Source: Nocardia blacklockiae | GTDB taxonomy: Bacteria > Actinomycetota > Actinomycetes > Mycobacteriales > Mycobacteriaceae | Assembly: GCF_015477355.1 (NCBI RefSeq) | Contig: NZ_JADLRJ010000003.1 | Coordinates: forward strand, 434,001 to 498,000 | Reading direction: 5' to 3' | Length of the DNA stretch: 64,000 bases | Shown: positions 7,910 to 18,100 of the stretch, piece after piece | Position numbering within the stretch: position 1 is the stretch's first letter | Layout: the number at the start of each line of letters is the position of its first letter | Made by a program: the position numbers and the translations under genes | The notes under the pieces: model-generated | What the model was told of the DNA's origin: nothing | The model's input: the letters and a program-made list of their open reading frames with translations, nothing else | The model's database searches: none

Positions 7910-8449
7910 TCAGCGTCCGGGAATCGGCAGCGTGACGCCCATCAGCAGGTTGGCGATGATCGACCCGTCGGGCTGCTTGTCGCCGTAGACCATGACCATG
8001 GTGCCGGGGCGCGCGTCGGACACCCGCGAGCCCGGCAGCACCATGACGCGCGTGTCGGTGTCGGTGCGCACGACGGTCGTCGATCCCGATACGCCGCTGA
8101 CCCGCAGCGACTCGCCGTCGTTCGCGGTCACCTTGCCGACCGCGAAACCGCTGGTGATCCGGATGGCCGGATTGCCGGTGCGCGGGCTCGCCGTCGACGT
8201 GGCCGCCCGGTTCGGCGCGTGCGGCGTGCTCGACGGCGACTCGAACGCGTCGTGGCCGAAGGCGATGAGAAGGATTGTGACGATGGCGATTCCGACGAAC
8301 ATCCCGGCTTCGAACAGGGGTGTGGGCTTGCGTCGGCGGGGTGGTTCGCTGTCCGGCTGCGGGTCGGGCGCGCTCGCGGGTGTCGTCTCGAGCTGCTCGG
8401 TGGGTAGTTCCTCGGTCCGGGGCGACCACGGGGTGCTCGGACTGGTCAT
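7910..8449 (-). CDS. Single-pass membrane protein with OB-like (DUF5666-type) extracellular domain
   Basis: The protein is 179 residues. It has a Pro/Glu-rich head starting TSPSTPWSPRTEELPTEQ, a positively charged RRRKP anchor, one transmembrane helix (GMFVGIAIVTILLIAFG, about residues 49-66) and a Ser/Thr-rich stalk. The outer domain carries the strand pattern VGKVTANDGESLRVSG, VVRTDTDTRVMVLPGS and GTMVMVYGDKQPDGSIIA. Strands with TxxTRV and PGTxVxVxGxxxxDGSxxA are typical of DUF5666-like OB domains. It lies 68 bases upstream of the other proline-rich membrane protein and may be co-transcribed. The function is unknown. Confidence 0.72.
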   Translation of the reverse strand: MTSPSTPWSPRTEELPTEQLETTPASAPDPQPDSEPPRRRKPTPLFEAGMFVGIAIVTILLIAFGHDAFESPSSTPHAPNRAATSTASPRTGNPAIRITSGFAVGKVTANDGESLRVSGVSGSTTVVRTDTDTRVMVLPGSRVSDARPGTMVMVYGDKQPDGSIIANLLMGVTLPIPGR

Positions 8450-8494
8450 CCGGCAAGCCTAAGCGGCGGGGCGGACCCGCCTGTCACCACTGGC

Positions 8495-8594
8495 GGGAGG
8501 TTCGCCGCGCGGGCCGGGCGGTAATCCCAGTGGACGGTAGCTTCGCTGCGCGGGCGTCCTAGCGGTCGTGCCGGGGGACGGTAGGTTCGCGTAC
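8495..8594. repeat. Three degenerate copies of a GGTAG/GAGGTTCGC element
   Basis: Related sequences (GGGAGGTTCGCCGCGCGGG at 8495, ACGGTAGCTTCGCTGCGCGGG at 8534, ACGGTAGGTTCGCGTACG at 8578) recur about every 40-44 bases in the divergent intergenic region. They may be repeated regulator sites. The similarity is partial. Confidence 0.35.
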
Positions 8595-8641
8595 GTACGT
8601 CCCTCGTCGGCGGGGAGATGTGGCGAGAGGAGGTCGATGTG

Positions 8642-9133
8642 GTGGTCGGTCTTGCGGGGCAGGCGATCACGCAGGTGGCGTGGGTGGTGACCGATGTGGA
8701 CGCGGCCGAACGGTTCCTGAGCGCCTGCTACGGACTCCGCGCCTGGACCCGCATGCCCGACGTGCATTTCGGTCCCGAGCACTGCGCCTACCGCGGCGAG
8801 CCCGCGGACTTCACCGCGCACATCTCGCTGTCCTACAGCGGCGCAACGCAATTGGAGCTGATCCAGCCGGTCCGCGGTGTCTCCATCTACACCGAGTTCC
8901 TGGAACGCGGCGGACCCGGCCTGCACCACATCTGCACGGAGCCCGACGATTTCGACGAGGCGCTGCGTGCGGCGACCGCACAGGGGATCGAAGTGGTGCA
9001 GCAGGGCGACATGGGCGGACAGATGCGTTTCGCCTACCTCGACGGTGCGGCGGCGGGCGTGCCGTATCTGGAGTTGGCCGAGATCGGGCCGCACATGCGG
9101 AGATTTTTCGAGCAGATCAGGCAGGGCGCCTGA
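8642..9133 (+). CDS. VOC-superfamily protein (glyoxalase/dioxygenase fold)
   Basis: The protein is about 163 residues and contains a full VOC beta-alpha-beta-beta-beta repeat pair. The first half is ITQVAWVVTDVDAAERFLSACYGL; the second has GPGLHHICTEPDDFDEALRAA and ends with a metal-ligand-like YLELAE. The likely metal ligands are the His in GLHHIC and the Glu in YLELAE. GTG 8642 (or 8639) is chosen because GAGAGGAGG at 8625-8633 precedes it at proper distance, whereas ATG 8618 lies upstream of that site. The family contains lyases, epimerases and dioxygenases, and no substrate can be named. It ends 29 bases before the convergent end of the giant gene. Confidence 0.8.
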   Translation: MVGLAGQAITQVAWVVTDVDAAERFLSACYGLRAWTRMPDVHFGPEHCAYRGEPADFTAHISLSYSGATQLELIQPVRGVSIYTEFLERGGPGLHHICTEPDDFDEALRAATAQGIEVVQQGDMGGQMRFAYLDGAAAGVPYLELAEIGPHMRRFFEQIRQGA

Positions 9134-9162
9134 CCGAACCGGCACGCGTTGCGTCCGCGCGC

Positions 9163-12100
9163 TCAGTCCAACCAGCGGCGGAGTATCGTGCGCAATTCGT
9201 CTCGCGAGAAGTCGGGCCAGTCGGGATTTCGCGAGAACGCCCGGTGATAGAAGCCGACCCAGGGCTCGAAGATGTCGGGATCGGCGGCCACGTATTCCGG
9301 TAGCGCGCCGGCGGTCATGGCCGCCCCTCGCCAGTATTCCATGCGGTTGTACATGCGGAGACCGGCCTCGATGTCTACGCCGGGATTCACGGACAGTACC
9401 CACTCGCCGAACCTCGCGGTGACCTCCGCGACCGTTTTCGCATTCGGATTTCCGATGCGATCGAGAAAGAAGGAGGTGTTGAAGACCGGATCACCGGGCC
9501 CGGCCAGCTCCCAGTCGAAAATCCACAGTTTCTTCTTCGCGTCGAGTCCGAGGTTCATCGGCCAGAGGTCGTTGTGCGAGAAGACGACCGGGTCGCCCGA
9601 ACGGCTGCTGTCCGGCTGCACGTATCGGGACAGGGGGCCGATCCCGAGTTCGTCGAGCCTCGCTCGCTGCACATCCGGCAGGTTGTCGTACGCCTCGTCG
9701 GCATACTGGATCATCTGGCTCTGCCATTGGGGAACATCCATGTCCATCCCTGCCGGCAGTGGCAGCGACGACAGAGTGCGAACCTGGTTCAGCAGATCGG
9801 GTAGCCAATGCGGCAACTGCGGGTCGTCGAAGGGGCGGGTTTCGCTGCGAACGTATCGCACGACGGTGAACTCGGTACAGGTCGCCGGGTGGGTCCCGGC
9901 GTACAGCAGTTCGGGCGTGCGCACGTCGCTCTCGCGCACGTACTCGATGGCCGCGTGCTCGGGCATCCATTTCTTCAGAAATGCCTCGGGTCGCTGTTCT
10001 TTTCCGAATCTGACCACGGCCGGGCCGGAACTCGTATCGACGATGTTCAACCTGTTGCCGGTTCCGGCGAAATCCGGTTCCAAACCCCGCACCTGCTCGA
10101 AGAGTCGCTGTGCCTCTCCCGAAGGTATTGCGAAGTGGCGCACGGGGGTGACGGGGCGGAGTGGGGTGCGTGGCGGTGGTTCCGTTGCGGTCGCGTCGTC
10201 GGTTTCCTTTGTACGCCAGGGGAATCCGAACACACGGTGGACGTAGGTGCCGAGCCGGCGCATCGTGACGCCCGCCGCGGCCGCGCCGATGACGGCGACC
10301 GGAGCCCAGCCGGCGGCGTCGACCCCGTGCGCTTGCAGCATCGCGCCGCCCAACAGGCCACCGGCGGCGGTACCGGACGACAGGACCAGATCCCGTGCAC
10401 TGGCGGCCCGGTTGTAGAACTCTTGCGGGACATTCTCCTGGAGGTGGTTCTCGACCCGGACGTTCATGCCGACGCCGATCACCGACGTGCCGAGCGCACC
10501 GACTGCGGCGACGAACGGGTTGGTGGTCAGCGCCTGCAACGCGGCCACACCTGTGAAACCCAGCAGCGCAGCGGGATACAGGATCTTGACCGGAGCCTTG
10601 CCGATCAAGTTGTGCGGCAGGAACCCGCCGATCACGCCGCCGATGGCGCCCGCCCCGAGCACCACGCCGGCCGCGATGCCCGGCATCGTGGCCTCGTCCA
10701 CGATGGCCGCGGTACGCAGATTCAATACGCCGATCGAGGCATTCGTGAGGGGAGTGACGGCGGTGTACAGCCGCAGGAACGGATCACGCCAGATCTGCGC
10801 CGCGCCGTCGCGAATGTCGGAGAGCGCGTAGCGGAAGGAACGGCGCTCGCCCGCGACGTGCTCCGGCAGATCCTTCCGTAGTTTCGCCAGGCTCACCTGG
10901 TTGAGCGCGAACGAGGCGGTGTTCACCGCGAACGGCAGTACCTGGTTGAGGCCGAGCAGCGCTGGTCCGAGGACGCGCCCGGCCGTTCCGGCGAGGTAAC
11001 GTTCGACAGCGGTCATCCGGTTCGCACTCGGCAACTGCTCGACGGTGACCAGATCCCGGACCGTGCCCCGCAGGCTGCGTGCGTAGAACTTGGCCGCGGT
11101 GCCCTCCACCAGGGTCGTGCCCGCCAGCACCAGACCGATGTGCGGTGCGCCGAAGGTGATCGCGGCCCCCGCGCCGGCGGCGGTCGACAAGGCGATCCAC
11201 TGCGCGTTGCGCATCGTCCGCCCGCGGTCGAGGAAATCCGCGGCGTATCCGGCGGGGAGCTCGAAGAGGACCGACGGCACCCACAGCGCGAACTGGGTCA
11301 GTCCCGCCGCCATCGGTGAACCGGTCAGGCTCAAGGTCAGCAGCGGCAGCGACGATTGCTGGACGCTGTCGCCGAGTCCGGATATCGCGTTGGAGATGTA
11401 CAGCTGCCGGTAGGCCTTATTGGTGGTGAGCAATTCCCTTACAGGGACGGGCTTTTCGGCGGGCCCTGACTCCGCGGCTGCCGCCGGTTCGGGTGCGGCG
11501 GCTGGTTCCGCGGGTGCGTCGACGCGAGAACCCGGCTGCCCCTTCGGTTTTCGCCACCACTTGCCGTGACCGCCACCGTCGACGTGGACGGTCCCCAATT
11601 CGCCGATCTGGGCGCGAGCGGGTTTCCAGGGGTGGTCGGGGCCGTCGAACGGCGCTTCGGGGTCGACGAAACCCGTGGGGCCGGGCGCGAGGGGTCGCGG
11701 CGCCGCCTCGGGACCGGCTGTGCCCAGCGGGCTGTCCGGGTGGTACCAGAACCCGATCGTGTCGGCCGCGGCGCGCACCCGGCGCAGCTCGTCGGGCGTG
11801 GCCGTGCCCTTGACCGCTTCGCGGACAACGCCTTTGGCGAGGCCGGACGCGTCGGCCAGCGCGGTGCGGTCGGGCTGCGGCCGGAAACGCGCCGGGACGA
11901 ACTCGCCGCCGACCCAGCGCGGCGGCCGGAACCGTTCCCGGTCGAAGCCGGGGTCGAGGAGACCGCGCAGGTCGGCGCGGTCCGGCAGGACGCCCAGCCG
12001 GCGGGCGGCGACCAGCACGCGCTGCACGGTCTCGCCGAACCGTGGTTTCCGCTCGTCGAACCGTGCGTTGAACACGGCGGAGACGTACGGCTTGCCGACC

Positions 12101-15100
12101 CCCGCCGCGTGGGCCACGTCCGCGGCCGTGGGTACGGCAGCGGCGTCGACCGGGCTCAACTCGGCGAAACGCTCGGCCAGCATACGGATTCGGGGCGCGA
12201 CGGTTTCGTCGGCGGCAAGGGTTCGGGCGTGCGCACGAGTCGTCTCGTCGACGCCGACGTCCAAGTGTTCGGCCAGCTGCCGGCGCATCGTGAAGATCTG
12301 CACCGGATCGGCCGGCGGTGGCTGCGGACCGGGCGCACACAGGAAGGACTCGGCGGCATCGGCGAGCTGCGCTAGTTCCGGTGCGCCCGCCACCGTGGCG
12401 ACATGGTGCAACTCGGCGATGATCTCACCGGTGGTCATGGGGTGTGGCGGGTGGAGTTCCACGACACCTATCACCTCGCGAAGGCCGTGCTCCAACTCCC
12501 GTCGGCGCGCGTCGAAAGCGCTCTGCCCCAATACATCTCCGTCTGTCGCGGGTTGCTCCGCATCATCGGGCCAGACGAGTTCGGTCAGGGCGGCCGCGCG
12601 GGTCGCCGCTTCCTGACCGGCTTGGAATCGGAGCTGATTTCCCAGCCATCGCAGGGCGGCCGGGCCGTCGAAGGCCGCCACGGTGCCCGGATTCACGCCC
12701 TGCGTCTGTTCTGCCAGCAAGGTGAGCGCCAGTCGGAGCGCGCCCGGCGTCACGATGCCCGGTGCGACCGCGAGCTGCTCGGCGAGTGTGGTGCGCGCGT
12801 TCGGCAGCGCGCTGCCGGGCAGCGGTTCGGTCGCTCGACCGGAACCTGCTGGGAGCGTGGCGTTTACGTCTTCGAGGGCGGCCGGGGCGCACAGTTCGGC
12901 GGCGGTGCGGGCGAGCAGCGCGCGGTCGAAGGGTGGCCGGACGTCGGGGACCGCGGCAGGCGCCGGGAGCTCCGGGAGGATTCCTCGGCCGCGCGCCCAC
13001 TCGACCATGGCATCGACGTCCTTGATTCCGATCTTCGCCCGCAGCCGGGATCGGACGACACGCACCGCGCGCTGCGTCAGGCCGAGTTCGTCGGCGATGT
13101 CGGTGGTGGAACGATTCGCGGCCAACAAGCCCAGGGTCTGAAGCTCCCGTGGTTGCAGCCGCACATCCTCGTTCGGCTGGGGCTCGGGCTCAGGGTGGTC
13201 GGCGGCCCAAACCTCATGCGCCGCGTGGATAAGCGCATTTCGGTCGGCCGCACCGAGTTTCGCCGCCAGCGCGTCCAGGTCGGCGCGCACCGTGCCGTCC
13301 GAGACGCCGAGCGCGCGGCCGATCGCTCTGGCGGACAGGCCTTCCGCGGCCAGCCGCAACACCGCGCGCTCACGGCCCGTGGCCGGACCGTCGGCGACAC
13401 GCGTTTTCCCAGCGGGACTTTCGGCCGCCATCCGCGACCGGAACCTGTCCGCGATCGTCGCGTCGACCGCGCAGGGGCGGTGATCGGCTGCGTCCGAAAG
13501 TGTTCCGGCGATCGTGCGCAGTAACTCCGCACGGTCGGCCGACAGCTCCACCGGAGCGGCTGCGGCCGCGCCGGGCTCACCACTGCCACCGACCTTGTCC
13601 GCCAACTGTTCCAGGAACTCGTCGACCCGGTGCGGCGGCATGGCGAGCACGGCGCCGAGCGTCTCGCGCGGCATCCCGTCGGCGAACAGGCGCACCACCT
13701 CCGCTTCACCGGGCGCCGGCAGCCGGATCGTGCCGTCGCCGGGCTGTGTCGCCGGGGCCGGTGCGGCGGGGTGCTCGTCGCCCAGCGGTCCGAGGACTGT
13801 TCCGTCCTTGCGCGGGGCCTTCAGGGCGGGGTCGCGGGGGTGCAGGCTGGTGAGATCGTCTTCGTCGTCGGTCGTCAGGAAGGCGACGAAGGCCTCTTCG
13901 ATGTCGGGGTAGTTCTGTTTCCATTCCTCGACGGTGCGGACGCGCGGGATGCGTTCGGGGTCGTCGGGGTCGGTGTGGGGGTCGCCGGGCCGGGTGATGT
14001 TGGTGTCGAAGACGACGACGTTGCCGCCGCGGGCGTTGTCGGTGTTGGTGATGGTCAGAGCGTGCATCCGGGTGCCGTCGTCGAGCAGCAGGACGGCCGT
14101 GTCGGCGCCGTCCTTCAGGTTTCGGACGTCCGCGATCGTGCGGGTGACGGGATCCGGCTTGCCGGGGCCGATCTCCATCTCGACGAGTTGGGTGGCGATG
14201 GCCTTCTCGAGGTGCTTCGGCCTCTTCTGCCACTTCCAGAGCGCTGTTCCCTCCGCCAGGCCCAGCTCACGGATCACGGCCGCCGTCTGGTTGATGCAGT
14301 CCAGCAGTTTCCGGGCCTTGAACAGGCGCTTGTACACCGACCACGCGGCGATGGTGCCGAACGTCGCGGCGACGGAGACGCCGGTGGCATCGCTGCCGAA
14401 CAACGCGATGGAGCCACCGGCGATCGCGGGTCCCAGCGCGAACGCGCCACGAGTCGTCACCGTGGTGAGTGAGGCGACCCGCCCGCGCACCTCGGACGGG
14501 ATCGTCCGGGCCATGTAGGCGGCGACCGGAATGCCCGCGGTACCGAGGACCGCCCAGGTACCGGCGAAAGCCGCCGAGGCGAGCCAGAGATTATCGGTGG
14601 CCGCCTGGATTATCGCGGGCACGGCCAACCCGGCCAACCTGGCCGTGAGCAGCGTCTCGATCGGAGCCTTCGTTATCCAGTTGCCCCGCACCACGTTTCC
14701 GACCAGACCGCCGAGCGGGATGAGCGCCAGCGCGGCGCCCTGCTCCCATTCCGTCAGCCCGGATTCGGTGAGCATCGCCGTGAATTGCAGTGACTGCAGG
14801 CCCAGATAAAAATTGGTCAGACCCAGGTTCGTGTTCTGACGTCGTCGCAGCGGCAGGCCCTGCAATGCCCGAACGCCCTCGGTGATCGACTCGCGCAGCC
14901 CGATCTGCTCGGTCTTGTTCGGATTCGGGGCTGCCACGGTCGCCGGCAATTTCCACAACGACGCCAGATTCACCAGACTGGTCGCGGTGTCGATGAGGGG
15001 CGCCATCCAGGGGCCCGTTTGCAGCGCTGCGGGGCCGACACCCTTTCCCAGCACACGAGTGGCGTTCATCTTGAGATTGTTGAACCGGGCCAGCCCGACT

Positions 15101-18100
15101 TGTGCCTCGCCGACCATCTCGATGATGACCTTGCCGGCGGCGCTGGAATAGACCACCGAGGACGCCGCTCCCATCAGGGTGGTCCCGATCAGCAACGGGA
15201 CGGCGTACGCGCCACCGGACGCCAGCCCGACCGTCGCCGCGAGGCCGCCGGTAGCCATGGCGACTTGGCTGCCGAGCATCAAATACTTGGGCCGGATGTG
15301 GTCGGTCATGTGGCCCGCGATCAATGCGCCTGCGAAGTACGGCACCTGGGTGGCCAACCCGACGGCACCGGCCACTCCCGCGCCGGCCTCCTTCATGAAA
15401 TAGAGCTCCGTCATCGTGTGCATGATTTCGAAGCCGGTGGTGTTGAGGAATTCGGAACCGAGGCGCATGCCCACACCGGGTTCGGTGCGGATCACGTGGA
15501 TCAGGGAGTCCTTCGCCGCGGTGGCGTTGTCGGGCGCGGCCGCGGTGGTTGCCGGTTCCTCCGACGCTGGTTCCGTCGTCGCGGGGACCGCGTTGTCCGG
15601 AGTTGCCGCAGGCGGATTCCCCGTGTCCGGTTCCGCGGGTACGCCCTGTTCGCCCTTCGGGCCGGGTTGCCCGCCCGGAGCTTCACCGCCGCCGGTCGCG
15701 TGTGGCTTGGCGAATCGCTCGACTCGCTCTTTCCCCCTTGCACGTTTGTGGCCTTGATAGAACGGGTCTCCACGGTCCTCGAACGGATCGTCGAGGTCGG
15801 GGACGCCGAGGAAGCCGGGGAGTCCGGCGGTCCGGGCCGGGTGAGCGGACCGCGCGGCTGGGGCAGGCTCTGCCGCGGCCTCGGGCGCTGGCCCGTCGTG
15901 TGCGGGGTTTGTCGGCGCTTTGATGAATTCGTCGAGGTTTTTTGCCAGCGGAACCCCCAGCTTGCGCGACGTTTCGCGGTAGGCGGCGACCACGTTCTGT
16001 GGAATGGCTTGGTGGACGATCAAGCCGAGGCGGGGCGTTTCCATCAGCCTCCGGATTTCCTTCAGGATCTCCGTGACGATGTGTTGCGGGCTCGGGTCCG
16101 GTTGCCCCGCGGAGCGCAGGCCGTGGCGGAGGTAATTGTCGAGCGACACCTGGGCCGAGACGACGGCTACGGTGTGGACCTCCGGAACTTTCTTCGTGAT
16201 CGTCGCCCACACGCGGCGGGCGTGGTGCGGTGTGCAGACGGCGACGATCGATCCGACCGGATGACCGCGATCCTTGAGCTCCGCAACGGAATTGATCGCG
16301 TTCTGCCGAGTGTTTGCCGCTTCGTATTCCTCGATGACCTCGAACGCGCCCACTCCCGTGCGTTCCGCCCCCAGCCGGAAACGGGCGGCCTCGGTATTCC
16401 ACGGCCGCTGCGGTTCTCCCGCCGCGGCGGCATTCTTGTCGTATCCGGAGAACACCACCGGAACATCACTGAGGCCGTGCTCATTGGTCAGGTTCGCGAC
16501 CACTGCCGATCCGCCGTCGTCCGGGCTGCCGAACATGATCACCGCGTCGTAGTGGTGCCTCGCGTCCAAAGCCCATTTCGGGTCGACGCGAAGGAATTCC
16601 CAGACCAGCGCCAGATCGGCCATCAACTGGTCGGGGTCGATTCCTTGATCGCTCAGCTCCCGCAACCACGCGGCGAGAGCGTCATCGGTGCTGTCGTTCG
16701 AATCGGCCTGCGACACCGGGCTTTTCGCCCATGCGAGCGGGCCGTATTCGGTGTTGGGCGTCCACACCCCGGTGCGCGCGGCCGGTGTGGTGAACCCGTA
16801 CGGGAGGGTGGCCGGTACTTCCGGGCCGAAATCGTAGTACCCGAGGATGTACCGTCCGGCGACTCCGCCGATGAGCTGGACGGAACCGTCCGGGTCGGCG
16901 CGCAAGAATCCGGCGTCCGGGCGCGCCACATAAACGCGGCCGGTAGTGGACCAGCGCCGAGCCTGTTCGACATTTCGGTAGGTGGTGAGGGGCCCGGCGG
17001 ATTTCGGGGCGACGCCGTCGGCGAGCACTTCGGCGGGCGGTCGGCCGGGCTCCGGAATGTAGACGAGCCCCGGATCGGTGGTGAATTCGACGGGAAAGTG
17101 GTCGTGGTGCCGCGCGAGGCTCGCGAGCGCGTATTCGACATCGGTGTTCCGGTCGGCCGCCGACGGCATCGGGTCCACACCGTCGGGCACACCGAGCAAC
17201 TGCCGTGGATCTTCGTCGGAAGCAGTGGAATCAGGTGACGCAGTGGTGTTCGCGGCCGGTTCCCCGTCCGGATGCCACGGTGTCGGGTGCGGCAAGACAG
17301 GCGTGAGCGCGCGGGTGTCGCTCGTTCGTTCGGCTGCCTCGGTGGGCGGCTGATAGCGCTCGGTGCTCACCCAGTGCAGGCTGGCGTTTATCCCGTGCAG
17401 GATGTCCACTGTCATGCCGACGGAATGCTTTCTGCCCCAGGGGTTCAGCAGTACTACTCCGCCGTCTGCGGCGAGGTGGGCCGGTACGTAGACATGCTTT
17501 TTGAGGAGATTGTGGTCGTCCAGATCGGCCGGGACGTCGTCCGGGCGTTCCGGGGGCACGATATTGACCGCCACGGGAACGCGCGCTGTCAGGACGGCGC
17601 GGATATCCTCCACCGGCATCGTCCGGACATCGACGATATTGGTTTCCGGGTAGCGGTCGCCGAGGGCCCAATACATGAAATCCGCGGCGTTGCCCGCTTC
17701 GACCGCCCGATACGAGCCGAAATGGGCGGCTGCGGCCTTCTCGATATACGCGACGAGCGTCGAGCCGTCCGGAGAGGTCGCGTAGGCGGGTCTGCCGTCC
17801 GCGTAGAAGGGCAGCGTCGCGTTCAGCGTATATGTCCCGAAAGCCGCTCGGACCACGACCGTTTCGCCGACCTGAGAAACCATGCCGACGATCGCGTCGC
17901 GCGCGACCGCGCCCGACGCGTTGACGCCGGCGATGACGTAACAGTTTCCCCATTCGTTCTGGACGCCTTCCACGGGCGCCGTCGCTTCCGGCAACACCAG
18001 CCGCACCGCTCCGTAGTGCATTTCCTCAGGCAGTGCCGGCTCACCGTCGGGACCGTATCGGTCGACATGCCCGCGGGTCGGATCGTCCGACGGCGGCGAG

